Part shown: piece after piece, positions 1 through 9,340 of the stretch | Layout of the letters: every line of letters starts with the position of its first letter | Position numbering within the stretch: position 1 is the stretch's first letter | Assembly: GCA_028817895.1 (NCBI GenBank) | Contig: JAPPOQ010000033.1 | Coordinates: 186,001-250,000 of the forward strand | From: Ahrensia sp. | GTDB taxonomy: Bacteria > Pseudomonadota > Alphaproteobacteria > Rhizobiales > Rhizobiaceae | DNA length: 64,000 nucleotides | Reading direction: 5' to 3' | Made by a program: the position numbers and the translations under genes | Notes under the pieces: model-generated | Database searches by the model: none | What the model saw: only the letters and a program-made list of their open reading frames with translations | Told to the model about the DNA's origin: nothing

Positions 1-939
1 GAAGGCGACGATCTTTATCAGGTTACGATGTCCGGCAACCGCTCGGAGCTGGAGCAGGGCATTGCCACCTTCAATGCGTATCTGTTCGGTTTTCTCGGGC
101 TGTTTGGTATCGGGACCATCTCTGTGACCCTGTTGATCATGAGACTGGGCTTTCGACCTCTCAACGAAGCAACCAAGGCGTTGATTGCGGTTCGTCATGG
201 CGAGGCGGAACGTGTCCAGGGGCATTTCCCGCGTGAGATTGAACCATTCGTGCGCGCAACTAACGATCTGATTGACGCCAACAGAAGCGTTCTTGAGCGG
301 GCACGGACACAAGTCGGCAATCTCGCACATGCGCTCAAGACACCGCTGGCAGTGATCATGAACGAGACGGGATTTCACAAACGCGCCTCGGAGGTGCGCA
401 TCGCAGAGCAGGCCAAAGAGATGCGATCCCAGATCGCGACCTATCTTTCGCGGGCACAGGCCTCTGCCCAGCGTCGCACGATCACCGCGCGCACTCTTGT
501 AGACCCCGTCGCCTCAAAACTTGTCTCCACACTGTCAAAAATTTTTCCCAAGATTGATTTTGACTCCGACCAGTTAGATGACCAACTCGTCTTTCGGGGC
601 GAAAAACAGGATCTGGAAGAGATCATCGGCAACTTGCTTGAAAATGCTGCGATCCATGCAAGATCCCGAGTGAAGATCAGCACCGCTGCGGTCGATAGTG
701 ACCAGGGTGAGTTGCGCATAACCATCGAAGATGACGGGCCCGGTATTGATAAAGATCAGCGCGAGGCGGTGCTTGAGCGAGGTGTGCGGTTGGATCAGAA
801 GAAGCCGGGCTCCGGTCTTGGCTTGTCGATTGTCAACGACACGGTTGGTGATTATGGCGGCAGACTTGCACTTGACCAAAGCGCGTTGGGCGGCGTGAGG
901 GCGACGGTCTATCTGCCAAGAAGGGTTGCAGCATCATGA
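1..939 (+). CDS. feuQ: Sensor histidine kinase, FeuQ-like (5' truncated by window edge)
   Basis: The reading frame is open from base 1, so the true start lies upstream; the ORF-track ATG at 28 is internal. The visible part has one membrane segment (about residues 25-50), a HAMP-like linker, an H-box (AHALKTPLAV), an N-box (NLLENAAIHA), and G-boxes (EDDGPGI, GSGLGLSIV), which make a complete HisKA/HATPase core in the inner membrane. The stop overlaps the start of the next gene (ATGA). In Rhizobium leguminosarum the feuPQ two-component genes lie beside the cytochrome c maturation operon, as here, which is the basis for the name. The partner regulator FeuP should be just upstream, outside the window. 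The kinase role is secure from motifs; the FeuQ name rests on synteny. Confidence 0.85.
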   Translation, partial: EGDDLYQVTMSGNRSELEQGIATFNAYLFGFLGLFGIGTISVTLLIMRLGFRPLNEATKALIAVRHGEAERVQGHFPREIEPFVRATNDLIDANRSVLERARTQVGNLAHALKTPLAVIMNETGFHKRASEVRIAEQAKEMRSQIATYLSRAQASAQRRTITARTLVDPVASKLVSTLSKIFPKIDFDSDQLDDQLVFRGEKQDLEEIIGNLLENAAIHARSRVKISTAAVDSDQGELRITIEDDGPGIDKDQREAVLERGVRLDQKKPGSGLGLSIVNDTVGDYGGRLALDQSALGGVRATVYLPRRVAAS

Positions 940-1385
940 TCACCTTCATCACGATAGCTGGCGCTCTTGAAAAGCGTTGCGCTCGCGGGGGTAGGGTTGC
1001 CAGCGTTTTCGCGTCCGTGGCATTGTTCCTGTCAGGATGCTCCGCTTTGTTGAACGATGATCGAAGTTCGTCTTCGATTACGCCGTCGCAGGCGCTGATA
1101 CTGGAGGTGATGCCTGACTTTGACAAAGAGCTGTCGCGCGCTGGGCGAGGCAGCCTCGCTGCGGCGGAGCGTCGCGCTTTGAATGTTGGGCGTGCCGGTC
1201 AAGCCATCGAATGGCAACAATCGCGTGGCGACGCGCGGGGTTCGGTGACTGCATTTCAGCATTTTCGTGTTGGAGAAGCCAATTGCCGACAGTTTCGCCA
1301 CGATTTGGCGATAGGCGGAAAACAACGGTCGGCCAGTGGCACGGCCTGCAAGCGTCAAAATGACGTTTGGAGGATTGTTCGCTAA
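936..1385 (+). CDS. Small lipoprotein with RT0821/Lpp0805-type surface-antigen domain
   Basis: This 149-residue protein overlaps the kinase stop by 4 bp (ATGA), so the two are translationally coupled. It has a hydrophobic N-terminal segment ending in a lipobox-like LSGC near residue 35. Its C-terminal half contains a pattern typical of the RT0821/Lpp0805 or 17-kDa surface-antigen group: a GSVT motif, a CR pair in the middle, and a terminal G-TACK...WRIV motif. It probably sits in the outer or inner membrane facing the periplasm. No enzymatic function is known for this family. The long, basic N-terminal region before the hydrophobic stretch is unusual, and a later start is possible. Confidence 0.7.
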   Translation: MITFITIAGALEKRCARGGRVASVFASVALFLSGCSALLNDDRSSSSITPSQALILEVMPDFDKELSRAGRGSLAAAERRALNVGRAGQAIEWQQSRGDARGSVTAFQHFRVGEANCRQFRHDLAIGGKQRSASGTACKRQNDVWRIVR

Positions 1386-1488
1386 TTAGTTGTGATATGC
1401 GGTCATTCGCTTCAACATTCACCCTTTCCTGCGCTTTTCAAGCTTGTGATCGGACCTTGGTTGGCTAAATAAACGGCATGGTGACGAC

Positions 1489-2640
1489 ATGGTGATGTGG
1501 GCAATTATTGGCTTGATGATTGCGGCGGCCGTTCTATGCGTGCTCATCCCTTTGTCGCGCAAACCGTCGATGGGCGAAACCAACGAACGCGCAGCAGTCT
1601 ATGAAGAGCAGTATCGCGCGCTGGAAGGCGAGGAGATCGCAGACCCTACCGAACGCGCGCGCATCGGGCGCCATCTCCTTTCCGAGATCGATGGAACGGG
1701 CGAGCGCTCACGCGCCACAAGTCGAAAGGCGGTCATAGCCGCCAGCATTGGCTCGCTGGTGTTCCTTCCCGGCTTCACCCTTGCAATATATGCGGTTCAA
1801 GGTTCGCCGGGCTTTGAAGCACGCATGGCTGATGCGGCCAAGGTTCCGCTGGAACAGCAGAGCATTGAGAGCCTGGTCGCCCGAGCGGAGGCAGAGCTTG
1901 CAAAGAACCCAGACGACATTCAGGGATGGTCGGTTCTGGCAGATGTCTATCGTCGAACGGGCCAGGAAGAGAAACTTGTAAGAGCCTGGCGCAATATCAT
2001 CCGGTTGGGTGGTGAGAATTCAGCGGCGTTGACCGAACTCGCTGAGGCGCAGGCGAGGCTCGCCCGCGGTTTCATCTCACAAGACACGCTCAAACTGTTT
2101 GAGCGCGCGGTGAAGCTTGATGCGACCAACATGAAGGCGCGCGCTTTCACGCTGGTTGCGATGGAGCAATCGGGTGATATCGCTGCCGCAATCGCTGCGT
2201 GGGAAGCGTTGGGCAATGAAGTTTCCGACCAAAGCCCTGTCTGGAAGGAGCGCATTGCGCAGAGAGTGGCGATGCTGCGAGACCAGCAGGGGCGAACCGC
2301 AGGCGCTCGCGATTCTGCCGGGCAGCCGGGACCGGATCAGGACGATATCAATGCTGCACAAAGTCTGACGCCTCGCGAACGCACTCATATGATCGAGGGC
2401 ATGGTGTCGGGTCTCGCGCGGCGACTTCGAGATGAACCCGATGATGTCGAAGGCTGGATTCGTTTGATACGATCCTATCACGTGTTGAATCGGTTGGATG
2501 ATGTCGGTGAGTCATGGCGCATGTCGTCGGCAATATTCGGGCCAGGCACCGAGGAGCGTAACCGGATTGTGGCGATGCTGGAGACACTTGGCTACAAGGT
2601 TGATATTACGGGAACGCTATTGCGGGGTGCATCGCAGTGA
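1489..2640 (+). CDS. ccmI: Cytochrome c maturation protein CcmI (CycH)
   Basis: This 383-residue protein is the apocytochrome c chaperone that hands apoprotein to the CcmF/CcmH haem-ligation complex. Two membrane helices (about residues 3-22 and 78-100) bracket a cytoplasmic loop. A periplasmic region of TPR-like helices follows (AELAKNPDDIQGWSVLADVY and later repeats). Start ATG 1489 is followed by a second in-frame ATG at 1495; either would keep the first helix. It heads a ccmI-ccmE-ccmF-ccmH operon whose genes overlap one another. Identification rests on architecture plus gene order. Confidence 0.93.
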   Translation: MVMWAIIGLMIAAAVLCVLIPLSRKPSMGETNERAAVYEEQYRALEGEEIADPTERARIGRHLLSEIDGTGERSRATSRKAVIAASIGSLVFLPGFTLAIYAVQGSPGFEARMADAAKVPLEQQSIESLVARAEAELAKNPDDIQGWSVLADVYRRTGQEEKLVRAWRNIIRLGGENSAALTELAEAQARLARGFISQDTLKLFERAVKLDATNMKARAFTLVAMEQSGDIAAAIAAWEALGNEVSDQSPVWKERIAQRVAMLRDQQGRTAGARDSAGQPGPDQDDINAAQSLTPRERTHMIEGMVSGLARRLRDEPDDVEGWIRLIRSYHVLNRLDDVGESWRMSSAIFGPGTEERNRIVAMLETLGYKVDITGTLLRGASQ

Positions 2641-3086
2641 GCAGGCGCGCGAGCCGTCTTTTGTGGATTGTGGTGATTGGCGTCGTTCTATCCGGCGCGG
2701 TCGGTCTCTCGATGTTTGCCTTGAGAGACGGCATATCCTTTGCCATGAGCCCCAGCGAGTTGAAGCAGGCGCAGTTTGCGCCGGGTCAGCGAGTGCGACT
2801 GTTCGGATTGGTGGAAGAAGGGTCGGTCAAGCGCGGTGAAGGCATCGATGTCAGCTTTCGGTTAAGCGACGAGGAAACCTCCTACACCGTGCATTATGAC
2901 AACATTCTCCCTGACCTGTTTCGCGAAGGGCAGGGCATCATCACAGAGGGCAGTCTCGCGGCGGATGGCAGTTTTGTAGCCGAGACCGTTCTTGCCAAGC
3001 ATGACGAAAACTATGTGCCTGCCGAGATGGCAGACAAGCTGAAGGAATCGGGTCGCTGGAAAGGCGGCGTGGTAGCCACGCAATGA
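2637..3086 (+). CDS. ccmE: Haem chaperone CcmE (CycJ)
   Basis: This 149-residue protein starts with GTG inside the ccmI stop (GTGA overlap). A single N-terminal membrane anchor (about residues 8-28) precedes a periplasmic OB-fold domain. The covalent haem-binding histidine is H122 in the motif LAKHDENYVP, with the conserved tyrosine at 126, matching the family HxxxY pattern. CcmE receives haem from CcmABCD and delivers it to CcmF. Length and motifs are those expected for a full-length family member. Confidence 0.96.
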   Translation: MSRRASRLLWIVVIGVVLSGAVGLSMFALRDGISFAMSPSELKQAQFAPGQRVRLFGLVEEGSVKRGEGIDVSFRLSDEETSYTVHYDNILPDLFREGQGIITEGSLAADGSFVAETVLAKHDENYVPAEMADKLKESGRWKGGVVATQ

Positions 3087-5068
3087 CAGTCGAGCTCGGT
3101 CATGTCGCGCTGATCATCGCCTGCGCGCTTGCGCTCTATCAGTCTGTTGTGCCGATCTTCGCCGCCTCCCGAGGTGATGTTCGCTTGGCCGCAACGGCGG
3201 ACTGGACCAGCACCGGCATTCTGGTGTTCACGGGCCTGTCTTTTGCAAGCCTCGTTTATGCCTACGCGCTGTCTGATTTTTCGGTCATCAATGTCTGGCA
3301 AAACTCTCACAGCCAGATGCCATATCTCTACAAGCTGACCGGAACCTGGGGCAATCACGAAGGCTCCATGCTGTTATGGGTGCTGATTTTGGCCCTTTTT
3401 GCAGCAGCCGTAGCAGTGTTTGGAGGCAATCTCCCCTTCAGGCTGAAAGCCTATGTCCTGGCTGTGCAGGGATGGCTTCTCAGCACTTTCTTCCTGTTTA
3501 TTCTGCTGACATCCAACCCGTTTTTGCGTCAGCCGCCGGCGCCGGAAGGTCGGGATCTCAACCCCATCCTCCAGGACATCGGGCTCGCGATCCATCCGCC
3601 CATGCTGTATCTTGGTTATGTCGGGTTTTCGATCACATTCGCCTTTGCCGTCGCCGCCTTGCTTGAAGGCAAGATCGAACCTGCATGGGCGCGTTGGGTG
3701 CGGCCATGGGCCCTCGCGGCCTGGGTATTCCTCACAGCCGGGATCTCCATGGGTTCCTATTGGGCCTATTATGAGTTGGGCTGGGGCGGATGGTGGTTCT
3801 GGGACCCGGTTGAAAATGCGTCCTTCCTTCCCTGGTTAACTGGGACCGCGTTACTGCATTCCGCGTTGGTGATGGAACGGCGCGATGCGATGAAAATCTG
3901 GACGGTCCTGCTCGCCATTTTGACCTTCGGCCTGTCACTGCTTGGAACTTTTCTGGTTCGCTCGGGCGTTCTTACCTCGGTTCACAGTTTTGCAAGTGAC
4001 CCGCAACGGGGTCTGTTCATTCTTGCCATTCTCGTCGCTTTTGTCGGTGGCGCGTTGCTGCTCTTTGCCTGGCGCAGTCCGCGTCTTCAGATTGGCGGCA
4101 TGTTTGCCCCAATTTCTCGTGAAGGGGCGCTTGTGGTGAACAATCTGCTGCTGTGCGCTGCCGCGGGCACTGTTTTGCTGGGAACGCTCTATCCGGTGGT
4201 CTATGAGGCCGTAACCGGCGGCAAGATTTCGGTCGGACCACCGTTCTTCAATCTGACATTTTCACCCTTGATGCTGCCGCTTATTTTTCTCGTTCCCTTC
4301 GGCCCGCTTCTGGCCTGGAAGAAGGGCGATTTGAACGGCGCGGCACAACGCTTAGGGTTCGCGCTTCTGGCAGCTCTGCTCGTTATAGTGTTGGTTGGCG
4401 GTTTCGTTAAGCCCGGAAACTGGCTTGCGCCTCTGGTCATGGGGCTTGCTGTTTGGCTGATGGTTGGAGCTTTCGCAGAAGTCTGGCAGCGCAGCACGGC
4501 CGGTGGTTCGGGTGCTTCGCTCATTCTGCGACGCGCCAGCGGTTTGCCGCGCTCGATGTGGTCAACGGCTTTGGCTCATTTTGGTGTGGGTGTGACACTG
4601 ATGGGCATTGTCTGCGTCACAGCCTACGAAACCGAAACTGTGGCAGTCATGAAGCCCGGCGATGTGGTGCAGGTGAATCGCTATGCGCTTCGCTTTGAAT
4701 CCGTCGAAAAGGTTGATGGTCCGAACTTCACCGGGGAGAAGGCTGTTCTGACTGTCCTTGATGGTGATCGCAATGTAGCAACTGCGCTTCCATCCAAACG
4801 CTTTTATCCGGCCCGCCAGATGCCAACCAGTGAAGCCGCAATTGAGACGTTTGTCTTCTCGCAACTTTACATCGCGCTGGGAGAAGTGCGTCCGGACGGG
4901 TCGGTTAGTCTGCGCATCTGGTGGAAGCCGCAGGTCGTACTCATCTGGCTGGGGTCCATCTTTATGGTAGTCGGAGGTGCCTTCTCGCTGTCAAAGCGTC
5001 GGGCGTCGGTTCGTGCCAAGTCGCGGTCAGCCGCTGTTGCGCCGCAGGGTGCCGAACATGCGACTTGA
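3083..5068 (+). CDS. ccmF: Haem lyase subunit CcmF (CycK)
   Basis: This 661-residue polytopic inner-membrane protein starts by ATGA overlap with ccmE. It belongs to the haem-handling family and carries the tryptophan-rich WWD signature (WGGWWFWDPVENASFLPW) at about residues 230-250. Many membrane helices and a periplasmic domain near the C-terminus complete the family layout. It transfers haem from CcmE to apocytochrome c, working with CcmH and CcmI. Its length is typical. Confidence 0.97.
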   Translation: MTVELGHVALIIACALALYQSVVPIFAASRGDVRLAATADWTSTGILVFTGLSFASLVYAYALSDFSVINVWQNSHSQMPYLYKLTGTWGNHEGSMLLWVLILALFAAAVAVFGGNLPFRLKAYVLAVQGWLLSTFFLFILLTSNPFLRQPPAPEGRDLNPILQDIGLAIHPPMLYLGYVGFSITFAFAVAALLEGKIEPAWARWVRPWALAAWVFLTAGISMGSYWAYYELGWGGWWFWDPVENASFLPWLTGTALLHSALVMERRDAMKIWTVLLAILTFGLSLLGTFLVRSGVLTSVHSFASDPQRGLFILAILVAFVGGALLLFAWRSPRLQIGGMFAPISREGALVVNNLLLCAAAGTVLLGTLYPVVYEAVTGGKISVGPPFFNLTFSPLMLPLIFLVPFGPLLAWKKGDLNGAAQRLGFALLAALLVIVLVGGFVKPGNWLAPLVMGLAVWLMVGAFAEVWQRSTAGGSGASLILRRASGLPRSMWSTALAHFGVGVTLMGIVCVTAYETETVAVMKPGDVVQVNRYALRFESVEKVDGPNFTGEKAVLTVLDGDRNVATALPSKRFYPARQMPTSEAAIETFVFSQLYIALGEVRPDGSVSLRIWWKPQVVLIWLGSIFMVVGGAFSLSKRRASVRAKSRSAAVAPQGAEHAT

Positions 5069-5531
5069 CACGCCTTTGGCCATGTTCGCCGCGCTTGCGA
5101 TGATGCTGTGCACGGCCTTGCCCGCATTTGCGCAATCAGCCGCAGATGACGAGCGCGCCAAAGCCCTGTTTGGAGAATTGCGCTGCGTGGTCTGTCAGAA
5201 CCAGTCGATCCTCGATTCGGATGCCGATGTGGCGCGCGACCTGCGCTCAATTGTGCGTGAACAGCTCGATGCCGGGCGTACGGACGATGAAATCAAGACT
5301 TTTCTGGTTGACAGATATGGTGAGTTTATTCTGCTCAAGCCGGTGTTTTCCGCGCATACGCTTTTGCTGTGGATCGCGCCGCTCTTGTTCATCGGCGTGG
5401 GCGGGTTTCTGGTTCTGCGGGTTCTGGCGCGACGCAGCAGTACCGAGCAGCCCGCCGCCGCATTGAGCGCTGAGGAAGAACAGCGCATCGCTGTCCTTCT
5501 TCAAAGAGGCGATGGCGATCACGCATCATAG
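5058..5531 (+). CDS. ccmH: Cytochrome c maturation thioredoxin-like protein CcmH (CycL)
   Basis: I place the start at ATG 5058 rather than the ORF-track 4977, because this gives a clean signal peptide (MRLDTPLAMFAALAMM...) and an 11-bp overlap with ccmF. The mature protein has the LRCVVCQNQS motif with redox cysteines C43 and C46, then one membrane helix at about residues 105-127. At 157 residues it is the short CcmH form, consistent with CcmI being a separate gene. It keeps the apocytochrome CXXCH cysteines reduced for haem attachment. Confidence 0.95.
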   Translation: MRLDTPLAMFAALAMMLCTALPAFAQSAADDERAKALFGELRCVVCQNQSILDSDADVARDLRSIVREQLDAGRTDDEIKTFLVDRYGEFILLKPVFSAHTLLLWIAPLLFIGVGGFLVLRVLARRSSTEQPAAALSAEEEQRIAVLLQRGDGDHAS

Positions 5532-5661
5532 CCGATTTTGACATCGGTCTGGCCTTACGAAGCTTTAATTTCCGCGCCCTTCCGCCTCCGCAATTGCGTT
5601 CTCATATCGGTGTCACCGGAGCGCAGGGTACTGCGTGAGATCAGAATTTCATGAGGTGGAC

Positions 5662-7137
5662 ATGTCCCTTTCCAAGTTTCGAAATCAAATGCTGTGCGGT
5701 GCCGCGATTGCAGGTGTCGCAGGCGCAGTTGTCATTAGCGGTGTTGCCAGCACTGCTTCACCTGTTTTGGCAGATGCGGTTCGTGTCGAAGCGCCACAAG
5801 CACCCAGCTTTGCAGATGTGGTGGAAGCCGTTTCGCCCGCAGTTGTAAGCGTGCGCGTTAAGGCCAATGTGCAACCAACGTCAGATAGCTTTTCGCGCGG
5901 TTTCGGCTTTGACAATCTTCCCAAAGACCACCCGTTCCGTCGCTTTTTTGAGTTTGGTCCGCGTGGTGACAACAACAATCCGTTCCGCAACCGTCGCGGA
6001 GCCACGTCACAGGGGTCGGGCTTCTTCGTGTCCGATGATGGCTATATCGTCACAAACAATCATGTGGTGTCGGGCGGGTCGACCTTCACCGTCATTTTGA
6101 ATGATGGAGAAGAGATCGATGCCAAGCTGATCGGTACCGATCCAAAGACAGATCTTGCCGTTCTCAAGGTCGATGACGACCGCGATTTCACCTATGTTGA
6201 GTTCGACAGCGACAAGACCAGAGTCGGCGAGTGGGTCGTCGCGGTCGGCAATCCGTTCGGTCTCGGCGGCACGGTGACTGCCGGAATCGTATCGGCAGCC
6301 AATCGCGATATCGACTCTGGGCCCTATGATGATTTCTTGCAGATTGATGCAGCTGTCAACAAGGGCAATTCAGGCGGGCCGGCTTTCAATTTGAGTGGCG
6401 AGGTGATCGGCGTGAACACAGCGATATTCTCGCCATCGGGCGGCAATGTCGGCATCGCGTTTGCGATTTCGGCCAAGAGCGCCAACGAGGTGGTGACTGA
6501 TCTGATCAAGAATGGTTCCGTCACACGCGGTTGGCTTGGTGTGCAGATTCAACCGGTTACGGAAGATATTGCCGCCTCTCTCGGCCTGGACGAGGCTACA
6601 GGGGCGATTGTGAGTGAGACCCAGGCCAACAGCCCGGCCCTGCGCGCGGGTCTTGAAAGTGGTGATGTGATCGTCTCCGTTGACGACACCAAAATCGACA
6701 GCCCCAAGACGCTTGCTCGAGTCATCGCAGGATATGCGCCGCAGGAAACGGCCAATGTCACCATCATCCGTGATGGCGAAGCGCAGGGGATCGACGTGAC
6801 GCTCGGCAAACTGCCTGAGGACGAGCGGCAGGCTTCGCTGAATGTGCCGTCGCCGACGTCCGGTGATACGGTAGACATAGAGCAGTTCGGCCTTGAAATT
6901 TCCGCCGGGCGCGATGGTGTCGTCGTGTCAAATGTGACGCCGGGAAGTGAAGCTGCCGAGAAAGGTGTTCGCTCGGGCGATCGCATTCAGTCGATCAATG
7001 GTGCTGACATCGCCTCGATCAATGATGTCGGTTCGGCAATCGCTGAGGCGATGGAAAATGAGCGAAAGGCCGTTCTGTTTCAAATGAAACGCGGCGACCG
7101 AAGCCGTTTCGTTGCTCTGCCGGTCGAAAGAGGCTGA
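5662..7137 (+). CDS. degP: Periplasmic serine protease DegP/HtrA (Do family)
   Basis: The ORF track begins at GTG 5635, but ATG 5662 has a good ribosome site (GAGGTGG) just upstream and leads straight into a signal peptide, giving 491 residues. The catalytic triad is visible: H134 in TNNHVV, D164 in KTDLAVLK, and S237 in GNSGGPAF. Two PDZ domains follow (about residues 280-370 and 400-480). It degrades or refolds damaged envelope proteins. Its place after the ccm operon and before a two-component pair matches rhizobial degP1. A rho-independent terminator follows immediately. Confidence 0.95.
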   Translation: MSLSKFRNQMLCGAAIAGVAGAVVISGVASTASPVLADAVRVEAPQAPSFADVVEAVSPAVVSVRVKANVQPTSDSFSRGFGFDNLPKDHPFRRFFEFGPRGDNNNPFRNRRGATSQGSGFFVSDDGYIVTNNHVVSGGSTFTVILNDGEEIDAKLIGTDPKTDLAVLKVDDDRDFTYVEFDSDKTRVGEWVVAVGNPFGLGGTVTAGIVSAANRDIDSGPYDDFLQIDAAVNKGNSGGPAFNLSGEVIGVNTAIFSPSGGNVGIAFAISAKSANEVVTDLIKNGSVTRGWLGVQIQPVTEDIAASLGLDEATGAIVSETQANSPALRAGLESGDVIVSVDDTKIDSPKTLARVIAGYAPQETANVTIIRDGEAQGIDVTLGKLPEDERQASLNVPSPTSGDTVDIEQFGLEISAGRDGVVVSNVTPGSEAAEKGVRSGDRIQSINGADIASINDVGSAIAEAMENERKAVLFQMKRGDRSRFVALPVERG

Positions 7138-7158
7138 GCCAAAACTGAAGAGCTTATT

Positions 7159-7187
7159 GGGCTGACCTCGCGTCAGCCCCATTTGTG
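7159..7187 (+). terminator. Rho-independent terminator after degP
   Basis: A perfect 8-bp stem (GGGCTGAC / GTCAGCCC) with a 5-nt loop is followed by the T-rich stretch ATTTGTGTTT. It lies about 20 bp after the degP stop and before the response-regulator gene, so the two-component genes probably have their own promoter or depend on read-through. Confidence 0.8.
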
Positions 7188-7217
7188 TTTGAAGCCCGAA
7201 CCTCACGAGGAAGAGCC

Positions 7218-7910
7218 ATGCGCATTCTGGTTGTCGAAGATGATGCCGATGTCGGCCGACAACTGGTCGATACATTGCAGGACGCCGATCATCAAGTGAC
7301 ATTGCATACCGATGGGGCCAGTGGACTGACCGCTGCCCTCAAAGGTGATTTTGACGTTTTGGTTGTGGACCGCATGCTGCCGAAAATGGATGGACTTTCA
7401 CTGCTTCGCGAGCTGCGTGAACGCGATGTTACGACACCTGCCTTGATCCTTTCCGCATTGGGGCAGGTCGATGATCGCGTAATCGGTTTGCGTGCAGGTG
7501 GCGATGATTATTTGCCCAAACCCTATGCGGCGGCAGAGTTGCTGGCACGGCTTGAGGTCCTCGGCAGGCGCACGGTGAGCCGATCGGCAGATACAATGCT
7601 TCAGGTTGGCGATCTGGAGCTGGATCGCATTTCTCATGGCGCAAAGCGCAATGGGCAGAGCATTGTCTTGCAGCCGCGCGAGTACAAACTGCTTGAATAT
7701 TTGATGAGCAATGAAGATCGACTGGTGACGCGAACCATGTTGTTGCAGCATGTCTGGAACTTGCATTTCGACCCGCAAACCAATGTGATCGACGTGCATA
7801 TTTCGCGATTGCGCGCGAAAATCGACAAGGGCTTTGATGAACCCTTGTTGCACACTGTGCGCGGGAAAGGCTATCGGCTGGGCAAACTGGCCGTTGAGGA
7901 GACTGCATAG
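7218..7910 (+). CDS. Two-component response regulator, OmpR/PhoB family
   Basis: The chosen ATG 7218 has an upstream AGGAAG ribosome site; the ORF-track start at 7185 would fall on the degP terminator. The 230-residue protein has a receiver domain with acidic residues EDD (7-9), phospho-acceptor D51 (VLVVDRMLP) and the conserved lysine in LPKPY. A winged-helix DNA-binding domain follows, ending HTVRGKGYRL. The downstream kinase starts directly after its stop, so the two form a cognate pair. The stimulus is unknown; proximity to degP suggests envelope stress, which is inference only. Confidence 0.92.
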   Translation: MRILVVEDDADVGRQLVDTLQDADHQVTLHTDGASGLTAALKGDFDVLVVDRMLPKMDGLSLLRELRERDVTTPALILSALGQVDDRVIGLRAGGDDYLPKPYAAAELLARLEVLGRRTVSRSADTMLQVGDLELDRISHGAKRNGQSIVLQPREYKLLEYLMSNEDRLVTRTMLLQHVWNLHFDPQTNVIDVHISRLRAKIDKGFDEPLLHTVRGKGYRLGKLAVEETA

Positions 7911-9323
7911 TTGGAACGCTTCAGACGGCTGCTGAGCACCACGGCGGTTCGTCTCACGATCATTTACACAGTGCTGTTCGGGCTGCTCGCCTTGGGTGTG
8001 GTTGCCTATATCAGCCTGAACACATCGCGACTGCTCCAGAGCCAGTTTCAGGCCGCAGTTGATGAGGAAGTGCGGCAGATCTCCGGCGTGGTGCGTACTT
8101 TGGGGCTGCGTCGACTGATTCCCACGGTAGAAGGGAGGTCCAGGCGACCGGGAGCCAATCTCTATCTCGTCGCAGATGCCAATGGTCGCATCATTGCCGG
8201 CAATGTCCGAGATCTTGATCGCGCATTGTTGGGTCATGAGGGCTGGCGGTCACAGCCTTTCGAGTATCAGCGATTTGAAGACGGTGACGAAGAACTGTAC
8301 CGCGCGATTGCGCGGGTGTTCACACTGCCTGGCGGGTTGAAGTTGCTCGTGGGGCGCGATGTGGGAGACGCAACGCGCTTTTCCCAGATCGTCATTCAGG
8401 CGTCAGCGGTTTCATTGATCGTTCTGATCGGCGTTGCACTTCTGCTGTGGTTTTTTGTCGGCCGTCGCGCCTTGCAGCGCATCGACGAAGTGTCAAAACG
8501 CAGCGAGAAAATCATCGCCGGAGACCTCTCCCAGCGCCTGCCCACATCAGGGTCGGGCGATGAATTCGACCGCCTGTCCGGCAATCTCAATGCCATCATC
8601 GCGCGCATTGCAACGTTGGATGCCGGCGTTCGTAACATGTCTGACAGTATCGCGCATGATCTAAAGACGCCACTGACCCGTCTGCGCAATGCCGCCGAAA
8701 GCGCCCTCGGTGCCAAGTCTTCGAAGGCGCGGAATGCTGAGCTTGTGCGCATTGTGGAAGGTGCCGGCACCCTCATTCGCACATTTGACTCTTTGCTCAT
8801 GATTTCCCAGGTCGAGTCGGGCGCAAGACCGGCCCAGATGGAGGAGACAGAGCTTCGATCGGTTCTCCATGACGTCTACGAACTGTTCGAGCCGACCGCA
8901 GAGGAATCGAACGTCACCTTTCTGTGCGAAATCGAGACAAGGGCAAAAGTCCACGCAAACCGCCAGTTGCTTGCCCAGGCGCTGCACAATCTGCTCGAAA
9001 ACGCCTTCAAATATGCCGTCGACGTGAACGCTCCGCGGATCACTCTGTCGGCGTCTCAAGAAGGAAACAGGGTGGAGATAGCCGTTACCGACAACGGCCC
9101 GGGAATACCGCCGGACTCGCTGGAAAAGGTGCGGGAGCGCTTCTTCCGTCTTGATGAGAGTCGTCATCATCCAGGATCAGGACTTGGATTGTCGCTGGTT
9201 GATGCCGTCATGCGATTGCATGGAGGGGAACTGCGCCTCGAGGCAAGCGAACCTGGCAAGGGCGTCGAGCGACATGAGACCTCCGGTTTGAAAGCAGTGC
9301 TGGTGTTGCCCACCATTGGCTAA
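7911..9323 (+). CDS. Two-component sensor histidine kinase (TTG start)
   Basis: Translation appears to start at TTG 7911, adjacent to the regulator stop, with GAGGA about 8 nt upstream; no ATG precedes the first membrane helix. The 470-residue protein has two membrane helices (about residues 14-38 and 160-187) flanking a periplasmic sensor domain, then HAMP, an H-box (IAHDLKTPLTRL, near residue 248), an N-box (NLLENAFKYA) and G-boxes (DNGPGI, GSGLGLSLV). It should phosphorylate the regulator encoded immediately upstream. Confidence 0.92.
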   Translation: MERFRRLLSTTAVRLTIIYTVLFGLLALGVVAYISLNTSRLLQSQFQAAVDEEVRQISGVVRTLGLRRLIPTVEGRSRRPGANLYLVADANGRIIAGNVRDLDRALLGHEGWRSQPFEYQRFEDGDEELYRAIARVFTLPGGLKLLVGRDVGDATRFSQIVIQASAVSLIVLIGVALLLWFFVGRRALQRIDEVSKRSEKIIAGDLSQRLPTSGSGDEFDRLSGNLNAIIARIATLDAGVRNMSDSIAHDLKTPLTRLRNAAESALGAKSSKARNAELVRIVEGAGTLIRTFDSLLMISQVESGARPAQMEETELRSVLHDVYELFEPTAEESNVTFLCEIETRAKVHANRQLLAQALHNLLENAFKYAVDVNAPRITLSASQEGNRVEIAVTDNGPGIPPDSLEKVRERFFRLDESRHHPGSGLGLSLVDAVMRLHGGELRLEASEPGKGVERHETSGLKAVLVLPTIG

Positions 9324-9340
9324 AAGGCAAAACTGGAAGC

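Noticed and set aside
5532-5661. Possible terminator CCGAT-N6-ATCGG after ccmH
   Set aside because: Only a 5-bp stem with no T-run.
7398-8237. 279-aa ORF on the minus strand
   Set aside because: It is antisense to the response regulator and kinase genes, which carry full motifs; the antisense product is His/Gln/Arg-rich with no domain.
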